A stretch of 64,000 nucleotides of DNA, from positions 595,501 through 659,500 of the forward strand of contig NW_026870261.1 of the NCBI RefSeq assembly GCF_963584025.1, read 5' to 3'. Source of the DNA: Labrus mixtus (taxonomy: Eukaryota; Chordata; Actinopteri; Labriformes; Labridae). Made by a program: the position numbers and the translations under genes. The notes beneath the pieces are model-generated. The model was not told where the DNA came from. It saw nothing but the letters and a program-made list of their open reading frames with translations, and made no database searches. Each line of letters begins with the position of its first letter. Positions within the stretch are counted from its first letter, which is position 1. Positions 23,838 through 37,620 of this stretch are shown piece by piece.

Positions 23838-24776
23838 CAGGTAAACAGACTGTAACGTCTGCAGTAGGTAAACAGACTGTAACGTCTGCAGAAGGTAAAC
23901 AGACTGTAACGTCTGCAGGTAAACAGACTGTAACGTCTGCAGCGGTTAAACAGACTGTAACGTCTGCAGCAGGTAAACAGACTGTAAAGTCTGCAGCGGG
24001 TAAACAGACAGTAACGTCTGCAGCAGGTAAAAAGACTGTAACGTCTGCAGGTAAACAGACTGTAACTTCTGAAGCGGGTAAACAGACTGTAACGTCTGCA
24101 GCGGGTAAACAGACTGTAACGTCTGCAGGTAAACAGACTGTAACGTCTGCAGCAGGTAAACACACTGTAACGTCTGCAGCAGGTAAACAGGCTGTAACGT
24201 CTGCAGCAGGTAAACAGACTGTAAGGTCTGCAGTTAAACAGACTGTAACGTCTGCAGGTAAACAGACTGTAACGTCTGCAGCAGGTAAACAGACTGTAAC
24301 GTCTGCAGGTAAAAAGACTGTAACGTCTGCAGCAGATAAACAGACTAACGTCTGCAGTTAAACAGACTGTAATGTCTGCAGGTAAACAGACTGTAATGTC
24401 TGCAACAGGTAAACAGACTGTAACTGTTCAGCAGGTAAACAGATTGTAACGTCTGCAGCGGGTAAACAGACTGTAACGTCTGCAGCAGGTAAACAGACTG
24501 TTACGTCTGCAGCGGGTAAACAGACAGTAACGTGTGCAGCAGGTAAACAGACTGTAACGTCTGCAGGTAAACAGACTGTAACGTCTGCAGTGGGTAAACA
24601 GACTGTAATGTCTGCAGTAGGTAAACAGACTGTAACGTCTGCAGCAGGTAAACAGACTGTAACGTCTGGAGGTAAACAGACTGTAACGTCTGCAGCGGTT
24701 AAACAGACTGTAACGTCTGCAGCAGGTAAACAGACTGTAACGTCTGCAGCGGGTGAACAGACTGTAACGTCTGCAG
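23838..24776 (+). repeat. Block C, copy 2 (B skipped)
   Basis: This block C follows A directly. The A-C junction lies in a 27-bp stretch (23811-23837) identical to 20385-20411, the last monomer before C in copy 1. So the A-to-C jump occurred within one matching monomer. The diagnostic 22-bp monomer is at 24336. The simplest history is unequal exchange that removed B or duplicated C-A. Confidence 0.88.
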
Positions 24777-27263
24777 CGGGTAAACAGACTGTAACGTCTG
24801 CAGTGGGTAAACAGACTGTAACATCTGCAGGTAAACAGACTTAAATCGTCTGTAGCAGGTAAAAAGACTGTAACGTCTGCAGGTAAACAGACTGTAACAT
24901 CTGCAGCAGGTAAACAGACTGTAACGTCTGCAGCAGGTAAACAGACTGTAGCGTCTGCAGCAGGTAAACAGACTGTAACGTCTGCAGCGGGTGAACAGAC
25001 AGTAACGTCTGCAGCGGGTAAACAGACTGTAACGTCTGCAGCAGGTAAACAGACTGTAACGTCTGCAGGTAAACAGACTGTAACGTCTGCAGCGGTTAAA
25101 CAGACTGTAACGTCTGCAGCAGGTAAACAGACTGTAATGTCTGCAGCAGGTATACAGACTGTAACGTCTGCAGCGGGTAAACAGACAGTAATGTCTGCAG
25201 CAGATAAACAGACTGTAACGTCTGCAGGTTAACAGACTGTAACGTCTGCAGCAGGTAAACAGACTGTAACGTCTGCAGCAGGTAAACAGACTGTAACTGT
25301 TCAGCAGGTAAACAGATTGTAACGTCTGCAGCGGGTAAACAGACTGTAACGTCTGCAGCGGGTAAACAGACTGTAACGTCTGCAGGTACACAGACTGTAA
25401 CGTCTGCAGGTAAACAGACTGTAACGTCTGCAGCAGTTAAACAGACTGTAACGTCTGCAGCAGGTAAACAGGCTGTAACGTCTGCAGCAGGTAAACTGAC
25501 TGTAACGTCTGCAGTTAAACAGACTGTAATGTCTTCAGGTAAACAGACTGTAACGTCTGCAGCAGGTAAACAGACTGTAACGTCTGCAGCAGGTAAACAG
25601 ACTGTAACGTCTGCAGGTAAACAGACTGTAACGTCTGCAGCAGGTAAACAGACTGTAACGTCTGCAGCAGGTAAACAGGCTGTAACGCCTGCAGCAGGTA
25701 AACAGACTGTAACGTCTGCAGTTAAACAGACTGTAACGTCTGCAGCGGGTAAACAGACAGTAACGTGTGCAGCAGGTAAACAGACTGTAACGTCTGCAGG
25801 TAAACAGACTGTAACGTCTGCAGTGGGTAAACAGACTGTAACGTCTGCAGTAGGTAAACAGACTGTAACGTCTGCAGCAGGTAAACAGACTGTAACGTCT
25901 GGAGGTAAACAGACTGTAACGTCTGCAGCGGTTAAACAGACTGTAACGTCTGCAGCAGGTAAACAGACTGTAACGTCTGCAGCGGGTGAACAGACTGTAA
26001 CGTCTGCAGCGGGTAAACAGACTGTAATGTCTGCAGCAGGTAAACAGACTGTAACGTCTGCAGCGGTTAAACAGACTGTAACGTCTGCAGCAGGTAAACA
26101 GACTGTAACGTCTGCAGCAGGTATACAGACTGTAACGTCTGCAGCGGGTAAACAGACAGTAATGTCTGCAGCAGGTAAACAGACTGTAACGTCTGCAGGT
26201 TAACAGACTGTAACGTCTGCAGCAGGTAAACAGACTGTAACGTCTGCAGCAGGTAAACAGACTGTAACTGTTCAGCAGGTAAACAGATTGTAACGTCTGC
26301 AGCGGGTAAACAGACTGTAACGTCTGCAGCGGGTAAACAGACTGTAACGTCTGCAGCAGGTAAACAGACTGTAACGTCTGCAGCAGGTAAACAGACTGTA
26401 ACGTCTGCAGGTAAACAGACTGTAACGTCTGCAGCAGATAAACAGACTGTAACGTCTGCAGTTAAACAGACTGTAATGTCTGCAGGTAAACAGACTGTAA
26501 TGTCTGCAACAGGTAAACAGACTGTAACTGTTCAGCAGGTAAACAGATTGTAACGTCTGCAGCGAGTAAACAGGCTGTAACGTCTGCAGCAGGTAAACAG
26601 ACTGTAACGTCTGCAGCAGGTAAACAGACTGTAACGTCTGCAGCAGGTAAACAGACTGTAACGCCTGCAGGTAAACAGACTGTAACGTCTGCAGTTAAAC
26701 AGACTGTAACGTCTACAGGTAAACAGACTGTAACATCTGCAGCAGGTAAACAGACTGTAACGTCTGCAGCAGGTAAACAGACTGTAGCGTCTGCAGCAGG
26801 TAAACAGACTGTAGCGTCTGCAGCGGGTGAACAGACAGTAACGTCTGCAGCGGGTAAACAGACTGTAACGTCTGCAGCAGGTAAACAGACTGTAACGTCT
26901 GCAGGTAAACAGACTGTTACGTCTACAGGTAAACAGACTGTAACGTCTAGAGGTAAACAGACTTTAACGTCTGCAGCAGGTAAACAGACTGTAAGTGTTC
27001 AGCAGGTAAACAGACTGTAACATCTGCAGGTAAACAGACTGTAACGTCTACAGGTAAACAGACTGTAACGTCTGCAGCAGGTAAATAGACTGCAACGTCT
27101 GCAGGTAAACAGACCGTAACGTCTGCAGCAGGAAAACAGGCTGTAACGTCTGCAGCAGGTAAACAGACTGTAACGTCTGCAGCGGGTGAACAGACAGTAA
27201 CGTCTGCAGCGGGTAAACAGACTGTAACTTCTGCAGCAGGTAAACAGACTGTAACGTCTGCAG
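24777..27263 (+). repeat. Block A, copy 3
   Basis: This repeats 15503-17989 at +9,274 bp and 21351-23837 at +3,426 bp. The 28-mer is at 24841, TCTAGA at 26946, and CAGCGAGT at 26562 as in copy 1. It leads into block B as in the first A-B-C series. Confidence 0.9.
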
Positions 27264-29685
27264 GTAAACAGACTGTAACGTCTGCAGCGGTTAAACAGAC
27301 TGTAACGTCTGCAGCAGGTAAACAGACTGTAACGTCTGCAGCAGGTAAACAGACTGTAACGTCTGCAGCAGGTAAACAGACTGTAACGTCTGCATCGGGT
27401 AAACAGACTGTAACGTCTGCAGTGGGTAAACAGACTGTAACATCTGCAGGTAAACAGACTTAAATCGTCTGTAGCAGGTAAAAAGACTGTAACGTCTGCA
27501 GGTAAACAGACTGTAACATCTGCAGCAGGTAAACAGACTGTAACGTCTGCAGCAGGTAAACAGACTGTAGCGTCTGCAGCAGGTAAACAGACTGTAACGT
27601 CTGCAGCGGGTGAACAGACAGTAACGTCTGCAGCGGGTAAACAGACTGTAACGTCTGCAGCAGGTAAACAGACTGTAACGTCTGCAGGTAAACAGACTGT
27701 AACGTCTGCAGCGGTTAAACAGACTGTAACGTCTGCAGCAGGTAAACAGACTGTAATGTCTGCAGCAGGTATACAGACTGTAACGTCTGCAGCGGGTAAA
27801 CAGACAGTAATGTCTGCAGCAGATAAACAGACTGTAACGTCTGCAGGTTAACAGACTGTAACGTCTGCAGCAGGTAAACAGACTGTAACGTCTGCAGCAG
27901 GTAAACAGACTGTAACTGTTCAGCAGGTAAACAGATTGTAACGTCTGCAGCGGGTAAACAGACTGTAACGTCTGCAGCGGGTAAACAGACTGTAACGTCT
28001 GCAGGTACACAGACTGTAACGTCTGCAGGTAAACAGACTGTAACGTCTGCAGCAGTTAAACAGACTGTAACGTCTGCAGCAGGTAAACAGGCTGTAACGT
28101 CTGCAGCAGGTAAACTGACTGTAACGTCTGCAGTTAAACAGACTGTAATGTCTTCAGGTAAACAGACTGTAACGTCTGCAGCAGGTAAACAGACTGTAAC
28201 GTCTGCAGCAGGTAAACAGACTGTAACGTCTGCAGGTAAACAGACTGTAACGTCTGCAGCAGGTAAACAGACTGTAACGTCTGCAGCAGGTAAACAGGCT
28301 GTAACGCCTGCAGCAGGTAAACAGACTGTAACGTCTGCAGTTAAACAGACTGTAACGTCTGCAGGTAAACAGACTGTAACGTCCGCAGCAGGTAAACAGA
28401 CTGTAACGTCTGCAGTTAAACAGACTGTAACGTCTGCAGGTAAACAGACTGTAACGTCTGCAGCAGTTAAACAGACTGTAACGTCTGCAGGTAAAAAGAC
28501 TGTAACGTCTGCAGCGCGTAAACAGACTGTAACGTCTGCAGCAGGTAAACAGACTGTAACGTCTGCAGCAGGTAAACAGACTGTAACGTCTGCAGTTAAA
28601 CAGAATTTAATGTCTTCAGGTAAACAGACTGTAAAGTCTGCAGGTAAACAGACTGTAACGTCTGCAGCACGTAAACAGACTGTAACGTCTGCCGCAGGTA
28701 AACAGACTGTAACGTCTGCAGCAGGTAAACAGACTGTAACGTCTGCAGGTAAACAGACTGTAAGGTCTGCAGCAGGTAAACAGACTGTAACGTCTGCATC
28801 GGGTAAACAGACTGTAACGTCTGCAGTGGGTAAACAGACTGTAACATCTGCAGGTAAACAGACTGAATCGTCTGTAGCAGGTAAACAGACTGGAACGTCT
28901 GCAGGTAAACAGACTGTAACATCTGCAGCAGGTAAACAGACTGTAACGTCTGCAGCAGGTAAACAGACTGTAGCGTCTGCAGCAGGTAAACAGACTGTAA
29001 CGTCTGCAGCGGGTGAACAGACAGTAACGTCTGCAGCGGGTAAACAGACTGTAACGTCTGCAACAGGTAAACAGACTGTAACTGTTCAGCAGGTAAACAG
29101 ATTGTAACGTCTGCAGGTTAACAGACTGTAACGTCTGCAGCAGGTAAACAGACTGTAACGTCTGCAGCAGGTAAACAGACTGTAACTGTTCAGCAGGTAA
29201 ACAGATTGTAACGTCTGCAGCGGGTAAACAGACTGTAACGTCTGCAGCGGGTAAACAGACTGTAACGTCTGCAGGTACACAGACTGTAACGTCTGCAGGT
29301 AAACAGACTGTAACGTCTGCAGCAGGTAAACAGACTGTAACGTCTGCAGCAGGTAAACAGACTGTAAAGTCTGCAGCGGGTAAACAGACAGTAACGTCTG
29401 CAGCAGGTAAACAGACTGTAACGTCTTCAGGTAAACAGACTGTAACTTCTGAAGCGGATAAACAGACTGTAACGTCTGCAGCGGGTAAACAGACTGTAAC
29501 GTCTGCAGGTAAACAGACTGTAACGTCTGCAGCAGGTAAACACACTGTAACGTCTGCAGCAGGTAAACAGGCTGTAACGTCTGCAGCAGGTAAACAGACT
29601 GTAAGGTCTGCAGTTAAACAGACTGTAATGTCTGCAGGTAAACAGACTGTAACATCTGCAGGTAAACAGACTGTAACGTCTGCAG
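27264..29685 (+). repeat. Block B, copy 2
   Basis: This repeats 17990-20411 at +9,274 bp with very few differences. The 28-mer is at 27460, the CAGAATTTAATG monomer near 28602, the GAATCG monomer at 28866, and the close pair of 26-mers at 29080 and 29182. Near-identity to copy 1 across the whole block means that either the 9.27-kb duplication is young or the copies are being homogenised. Confidence 0.9.
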
Positions 29686-30624
29686 CAGGTAAACAGACTG
29701 TAACGTCTGCAGTAGGTAAACAGACTGTAACGTCTGCAGAAGGTAAACAGACTGTAACGTCTGCAGGTAAACAGACTGTAACGTCTGCAGCGGTTAAACA
29801 GACTGTAACGTCTGCAGCAGGTAAACAGACTGTAAAGTCTGCAGCGGGTAAACAGACAGTAACGTCTGCAGCAGGTAAAAAGACTGTAACGTCTGCAGGT
29901 AAACAGACTGTAACTTCTGAAGCGGGTAAACAGACTGTAACGTCTGCAGCGGGTAAACAGACTGTAACGTCTGCAGGTAAACAGACTGTAACGTCTGCAG
30001 CAGGTAAACACACTGTAACGTCTGCAGCAGGTAAACAGGCTGTAACGTCTGCAGCAGGTAAACAGACTGTAAGGTCTGCAGTTAAACAGACTGTAACGTC
30101 TGCAGGTAAACAGACTGTAACGTCTGCAGCAGGTAAACAGACTGTAACGTCTGCAGGTAAAAAGACTGTAACGTCTGCAGCAGATAAACAGACTAACGTC
30201 TGCAGTTAAACAGACTGTAATGTCTGCAGGTAAACAGACTGTAATGTCTGCAACAGGTAAACAGACTGTAACTGTTCAGCAGGTAAACAGATTGTAACGT
30301 CTGCAGCGGGTAAACAGACTGTAACGTCTGCAGCAGGTAAACAGACTGTTACGTCTGCAGCGGGTAAACAGACAGTAACGTGTGCAGCAGGTAAACAGAC
30401 TGTAACGTCTGCAGGTAAACAGACTGTAACGTCTGCAGTGGGTAAACAGACTGTAATGTCTGCAGTAGGTAAACAGACTGTAACGTCTGCAGCAGGTAAA
30501 CAGACTGTAACGTCTGGAGGTAAACAGACTGTAACGTCTGCAGCGGTTAAACAGACTGTAACGTCTGCAGCAGGTAAACAGACTGTAACGTCTGCAGCGG
30601 GTGAACAGACTGTAACGTCTGCAG
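29686..30624 (+). repeat. Block C, copy 3
   Basis: This repeats 20412-21350 at +9,274 bp, including the 22-bp monomer (30184). Identity with the first series ends near 30,640. There the local sequence has CAGACTGTAATG and continues as the long-range copy of 14.06 kb onward instead of turning into block A. Confidence 0.88.
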
Positions 30625-33600
30625 CGGGTAAACAGACTGTAATGTCTGCAGCAGGTAAACAGACTGTAACGTCTGCAGCGGTTAAACAGACTGTAACGTC
30701 TGCAGCGGTTAAACAGACTGTAACGTCTGCAGCAGGTAAACAGACTGTAACGTCTGCAGCAGGTATACAGACTGTAACGTCTGCAGCGGGTAAACAGACA
30801 GTAATGTCTGCAGCAGGTAAACAGACTGTAACGTCTGCAGGTTAACAGACTGTAACGTCTGCAGCAGGTAAACAGATTGTAACGTCTGCAGCAGGTAAAC
30901 AGACTGTAACTGTTCAGCAGGTAAACAGATTGTAACGTCTGCAGCGGGTAAACAGACTGTAACGTCTGCAGCGGGTAAACAGACTGTAACGTCTGCAGGT
31001 ACACAGACTGTAACGTCTGCAGGTAAACAGACTGTAACGTCTGCAGCAGGTAAACAGACTGTAACGTCTGCAGCAGGTAAACAGACTGTAACGTCTGCAG
31101 CAGGTAAACAGACTGTAACGTCTGCAGGTAAACAGACTGTAACGTCTGCAGCAGATAAACAGACTGTAACGTCTGCAGTTAAACAGACTGTAATGTCTGC
31201 AGGTAAACAGACTGTAATGTCTGCAACAGGTAAACAGACTGTAACTGTTCAGCAGGTAAACAGATTGTAACGTCTGCAGCGGGTAAACAGGCTGTAACGT
31301 CTGCAGCAGGTAAAAAGACTGTAACGTCTGCAGCAGGTAAACAGACTGTAACGCCTGCAGGTAAACAGACTGTAACGTCTGCAGTTAAACAGACTGTAAC
31401 GTCTACAGGTAAACAGACTGTAACATCTGCAGCAGGTAAACAGACTGTAACGTCTGCAGCAGGTAAACAGACTGTAGCGTCTGCAGCAGGTAAACAGACT
31501 GTAACGTCTGCAGCGGGTGAACAGACAGTAACGTCTGCAGCGGGTAAACAGACTGTAACGTCTGCAGCAGGTAAACAGACTGTAACGTCTGCAGGTAAAC
31601 AGACTGTTACGTCTACAGGTAAACAGACTGTAACGTCTAGAGGTAAACAGACTTTAACGTCTGCAGCAGGTAAACAGACTGTAAGTGTTCAGCAGGTAAA
31701 CAGACTGTAACGTCTGCAGGTAAACAGACTGTAACGTCTACAGGTAAACAGACTGTAACGTCTGCAGCAGGTAAATAGACTGCAACGTCTGCAGGTAAAC
31801 AGACCGTAACGTCTGCAGCAGGAAAACAGGCTGTAACGTCTGCAGCAGGTAAACAGACTGTAACGTCTGCAGCGGGTGAACAGACAGTAACGTCTGCAGC
31901 GGGTAAACAGACTGTAACTTCTGCAGCAGGTAAACAGACTGTAACGTCTGCAGGTAAACAGACTGTAACGTCTGCAGCGGTTAAACAGACTGTAACGTCT
32001 GCAGCAGGTAAACAGACTGTAACGTCTGCAGCAGGTAAACAGACTGTAACGTCTGCAGCAGGTAAACAGACTGTAACGTCTGCATCGGGTAAACAGACTG
32101 TAACGTCTGCAGTGGGTAAACAGACTGTAACATCTGCAGGTAAACAGACTTAAATCGTCTCTAGCAGGTAAAAAGACTGTAACGTCTGCAGGTAAACAGA
32201 CTGTAACATCTGCAGCAGGTAAACAGACTGTAACGTCTGCAGCAGGTAAACAGACTGTAGCGTCTGCAGCAGGTAAACAGACTGTAACGTCTGCAGCGGG
32301 TGAACAGACAGTAACGTCTGCAGCGGGTAAACAGACTGTAACGTCTGCAGCAGGTAAACAGACTGTAACGTCTGCAGGTAAACAGACTGTAACGTCTGCA
32401 GCGGTTAAACAGACTGTAACGTCTGCAGCAGGTAAACAGACTGTAATGTCTGCAGCGGGTAAACAGACAGTAATGTCTGCAGCAGATAAACAGACTGTAA
32501 CGTCTGCAGGTTAACAGACTGTAACGTCTGCAGCAGGTAAACAGACTGTAACGTCTGCAGCAGGTAAACAGACTGTAACTGTTCAGCAGGTAAACAGATT
32601 GTAACGTCTGCAGCGGGTAAACAGACTGTAACGTCTGCAGCGGGTAAACAGACTTTAACGTCTGCAGGTACACAGACTGTAACGTCTGCAGGTAAACAGA
32701 CTGTAACGTCTGCAGCAGTTAAACAGACTGTAACGTCTGCAGCAGGTAAACAGGCTGTAACGTCTGCAGCAGGTAAACTGACTGTAACGTCTGCAGTTAA
32801 ACAGACTGTAATGTCTTCAGGTAAACAGACTGTAACGTCTGCAGCAGGTAAACAGACTGTAACGTCTGCAGCAGGTAAACAGACTGTAACGTCTGCAGGT
32901 AAACAGACTGTAACGTCTGCAGCAGGTAAACAGACTGTAACGTCTGCAGCAGGTAAACAGGCTGTAACGCCTGCAGCAGGTAAACAGACTGTAACGTCTG
33001 CAGTTAAACAGACTGTAACGTCTGCAGCGGGTAAACAGACAGTAACGTGTGCAGCAGGTAAACAGACTGTAACGTCTGCAGGTAAACAGACTGTAACGTC
33101 TGCAGTGGGTAAACAGACTGTAACGTCTGCAGTAGGTAAACAGACTGTAACGTCTGGAGGTAAACAGACTGTAACGTCTGAAGCGGTTAAACAGACTGTA
33201 ACGTCTGCAGCAGGTAAACAGACTGTAACGTCTGCAGCGGGTGAACAGACTGTAACGTCTGCAGCGGTTAAACAGACTGTAATGTCTGCAGCAGGTAAAC
33301 AGACTGTAACGTCTGCAGCGGTTAAACAGACTGTAACGTCTGCAGCAGGTAAACAGACTGTAACGTCTGCAGCAGGTATACAGACTGTAACGTCTGCAGC
33401 GGGTAAACAGACAGTAATGTCTGCAGCAGGTAAACAGACTGTAACGTCTGCAGGTTAACAGACTGTAACGTCTGCAGCAGGTAAACAGACTGTAACGTCT
33501 GCAGCAGGTAAACAGACTGTAACTGTTCAGCAGGTAAACAGATTGTAACGTCTGCAGCGGGTAAACAGACTGTAACGTCTGCAGCGGGTAAACAGACTGT

Positions 33601-36600
33601 AACGTCTGCAGCAGGTAAACAGACTGTAACGTCTGCAGCAGGTAAACAGACTGTAACGTCTGCAGGTAAACAGACTGTAACGTCTGCAGCAGATAAACAG
33701 ACTGTAACGTCTGCAGTTAAACAGACTGTAATGTCTGTAGGTAAACAGACTGTAATGTCTGCAACAGGTAAACAGACTGTAACTGTTCAGCAGGTAAACA
33801 GATTGTAACGTCTGCAGCGAGTAAACAGGCTGTAACGTCTGCAGCAGGTAAACAGACTGTAACGTCTGCAGCAGGTAAACAGACTGTAACGTCTGCAGCA
33901 GGTAAACAGACTGTAACGCCTGCAGGTAAACAGACTGTAACGCCTGCAGGTATACAGACTGTAACGTCTGCAGCGGGTAAACAGACAGTAATGTCTGCAG
34001 CAGGTAAACAGACTGTAACGTCTGCAGCAGGTAAACAGACTGTAGCGTCTGCAGCAGGTAAACAGACTGTAACGTCTGCAGCGGGTGAACAGACAGTAAC
34101 GTCTGCAGCGGGTAAACAGACTGTAACGTCTGCAGCAGGTAAACAGACTGTAACGTCTGCAGGTAAACAGACTGTTACGTCTACAGGTAAACAGACTGTA
34201 ACGTCTAGAGGTAAACAGACTTTAACGTCTGCAGCAGGTAAACAGACTGTAAGTGTTCAGCAGGTAAACAGACTGTAACATCTGCAGGTAAACAGACTGT
34301 AACGTCTACAGGTAAACAGACTGTAACGTCTGCAGCAGGTAAATAGACTGCAACGTCTGCAGGTAAACAGACCGTAACGTCTGCAGCAGGAAAACAGGCT
34401 GTAACGTCTGCAGCAGGTAAACAGACTGTAACGTCTGCAGCGGGTAAACAGACAGTAATGTCTGCAGCAGGTAAACAGACTGTAACGTCTGCAGGTTAAC
34501 AGACTGTAACGTCTGCAGCAGGTAAACAGACTGTAACGTCTGCAGCAGGTAAACAGACTGTAACTGTTCAGCAGGTAAACAGATTGTAACGTCTGCAGCG
34601 GGTAAACAGACTGTAACGTCTGCAGCGGGTAAACAGACTGTAACGTCTGCAGCAGGTAAACAGACTGTAACGTCTGCAGCAGGTAAACAGACTGTAACGT
34701 CTGCAGGTAAACAGACTGTAACGTCTGCAGCAGATAAACAGACTGTAACGTCTGCAGTTAAACAGACTGTAATGTCTGCAGGTAAACAGACTGTAATGTC
34801 TGCAACAGGTAAACAGACTGTAACTGTTCAGCAGGTAAACAGATTGTAACGTCTGCAGCGAGTAAACAGGCTGTAACGTCTGCAGCAGGTAAACAGACTG
34901 TAACGTCTGCAGCAGGTAAACAGACTGTAACGTCTGCAGCAGGTAAACAGACTGTAACGCCTGCAGGTAAACAGACTGTAACGTCTGCAGTTAAACAGAC
35001 TGTAACGTCTACAGGTAAACAGACTGTAACATCTGCAGCAGGTAAACAGACTGTAACGTCTGCAGCAGGTAAACAGACTGTAGCGTCTGCAGCAGGTAAA
35101 CAGACTGTAACGTCTGCAGCGGGTGAACAGACATTAACGTCTGCAGCGGGTAAACAGACTGTAACGTCTGCAGCAGGTAAACAGACTGTAACGTCTGCAG
35201 GTAAACAGACTGTTACGTCTACAGGTAAACAGACTGTAACGTCTAGAGGTAAACAGACTTTAACGTCTGCAGCAGGTAAACAGACTGTAAGTGTTCAGCA
35301 GGTAAACAGACTGTAACATCTGCAGGTAAACAGACTGTAACGTCTACAGGTAAACAGACTGTAACGTCTGCAGCAGGTAAATAGACTGCAACGTCTGCAG
35401 GTAAACAGACCGTAACGTCTGCAGCAGGAAAACAGGCTGTAACGTCTGCAGCAGGTAAACAGACTGTAACGTCTGCAGCGGGTGAACAGACAGTAACGTC
35501 TGCAGCGGGTAAACAGACTGTAACTTCTGCAGCAGGTAAACAGACTGTAACGTCTGCAGGTAAACAGACTGTAACGTCTGCAGCGGTTAAACAGACTGTA
35601 ACGTCTGCAGCAGGTAAACAGACTGTAACGTCTGCAGCAGGTAAACAGACTGTAACGTCTGCAGCAGGTAAACAGACTGTAACGTCTGCATCGGGTAAAC
35701 AGACTGTAACGTCTGCAGTGGGTAAACAGACTGTAACATCTGCAGGTAAACAGACTTAAATCGTCTGTAGCAGGTAAAAAGACGATAACGTCTGCAGGTA
35801 AACAGACTGTAACATCTGCAGCAGGTAAACAGACTGTAACGTCTGCAGCAGGTAAACAGACTGTAGCGTCTGCAGCAGGTAAACAGACTGTAACGTCTGC
35901 AGCGGGTGAACAGACAGTAACGTCTGCAGCGGGTAAACAGACTGTAACGTCTGCAGCAGGTAAACAGACTGTAACGTCTGCAGGTAAACAGACTGTAACG
36001 TCTGCAGCGGTTAAACAGACTGTAATGTCTGCAGCAGGTAAACAGACTGTAATGTCTGCAGCAGGTATACAGACTGTAACGTCTGCAGCGGGTAAACAGA
36101 CAGTAATGTCTGCAGCAGATAAACAGACTGTAACGTCTGCAGGTTAACAGACTGTAACGTCTGCAGCAGGTAAACAGACTGTAACGTCTGCAGCAGGTAA
36201 ACAGACTGTAACTGTTCAGCAGGTAAACAGATTGTAACGTCTGCAGCGGGTAAACAGACTGTAACGTCTGCAGCGGGTAAACAGACTGTAACGTCTGCAG
36301 GTACACAGACTGTAACGTCTGCAGGTAAACAGACTGTAACGTCTGCAGCAGTTAAACAGACTGTAACGTCTGCAGCAGGTAAACAGGCTGTAACGTCTGC
36401 AGCAGGTAAACTGACTGTAACGTCTGCAGTTAAACAGACTGTAATGTCTTCAGGTAAACAGACTGTAATGTCTGCAGCAGGTAAACAGACTGTAACGTCT
36501 GCAGCAGGTAAACAGACTGTAACGTCTGCAGGTAAACAGACTGTAACGTCTGCAGCAGGTAAACAGACTGTAACGTCTGCAGCAGGTAAACAGGCTGTAA

Positions 36601-37620
36601 CGCCTGCAGCAGGTAAACAGACTGTAACGTCTGCAGTTAAACAGACTGTAATGTCTGCAGGTAAACAGACTGTAACGTCCGCAGCAGGTAAACAGACTGT
36701 AACGTCTGCAGTTAAACAGACTGTAACGTCTGCAGGTAAACAGACTGTAACGTCTGCAGCAGTTAAACAGACTGTAACGTCTGCAGGTAAAAAGACTGTA
36801 ACGTCTGCAGCGCGTAAACAGACTGTAACGTCTGCAGCAGGTAAACAGACTGTAACGTCTGCAGCAGGTAAACAGACTGTAACGTCTGCAGTTAAACAGA
36901 ATGTAATGTCTTCAGGTAAACAGACTGTAAAGTCTGCAGGTAAACAGACTGTAACGTCTGCAGCACGTAAACAGACTGTAACGTCTGCCGCAGGTAAACA
37001 GACTGTAACGTCTGCAGCAGGTAAACAGACTGTAACGTCTGCAGGTAAACAGACTGTAACGTCTGCAGCAGGTAAACAGACTGTAACGTCTGCATCGGGT
37101 AAACAGACTGTAACGTCTGCAGTGGGTAAACAGACTGTAACATCTGCAGGTAAACAGACTGAATCGTCTGTAGCAGGTAAACAGACTGGAACGTCTGCAG
37201 GTAAACAGACTGTAACATCTGCAGCAGGTAAACAGACTGTAACGTCTGCAGCAGGTAAACAGACTGTAGCGTCTGCAGCAGGTAAACAGACTGTAACGTC
37301 TGCAGCGGGTGAACAGACAGTAACGTCTGCAGCGGGTAAACAGACTGTAACGTCTGCAACAGGTAAACAGACTGTAACTGTTCAGCAGGTAAACAGATTG
37401 TAACGTCTGCAGGTTAACAGACTGTAACGTCTGCAGCAGGTAAACAGACTGTAACGTCTGCAGCAGGTAAACAGACTGTAACTGTTCAGCAGGTAAACAG
37501 ATTGTAACGTCTGCAGCGGGTAAACAGACTGTAACGTCTGCAGCGGGTAAACAGACTGTAACGTCTGCAGGTACACAGACTGTAACGTCTGCAGGTAAAC
37601 AGACTGTAACGTCTGCAGCA
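30270..37620 (+). repeat. Long-range copy of 13.69-20.05 kb
   Basis: Landmarks of 13.69-20.05 kb reappear in the same order. The 26-mer at 13687 matches 30269, TCTAGA 15053 matches 31636, the 28-mer 15567 matches 32150, GGTTAAC 16924 matches 33453, the 28-mer 18186 matches 35756, and the 26-mer 19805 matches 37375. Offsets run 16,582, 16,609, 16,583, 16,556 and 16,529 bp, changing in 27-bp steps from single-monomer gains and losses. They then jump to 17,570 because of an inserted 1,041-bp duplication. The block overlaps the end of block C copy 3, because C itself begins this series. Confidence 0.85.
33403..35480 (+). repeat. 1,041-bp tandem pair
   Basis: GGTTAAC at 33453 and 34494, the second of the paired 26-mers (33781 and 34822) and TCTAGA at 34204 and 35242 show a duplicated unit of 1,041/1,038 bp. 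The 3-bp step comes from a patch near 33.93-34.00 kb in the first copy, where AACGCCTG occurs twice and a TATACAG module has been joined in. The junction between copies is near 34.44 kb, where CAGCGGG with CAGACAG replaces the expected GGGTGAAC. Confidence 0.83.
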
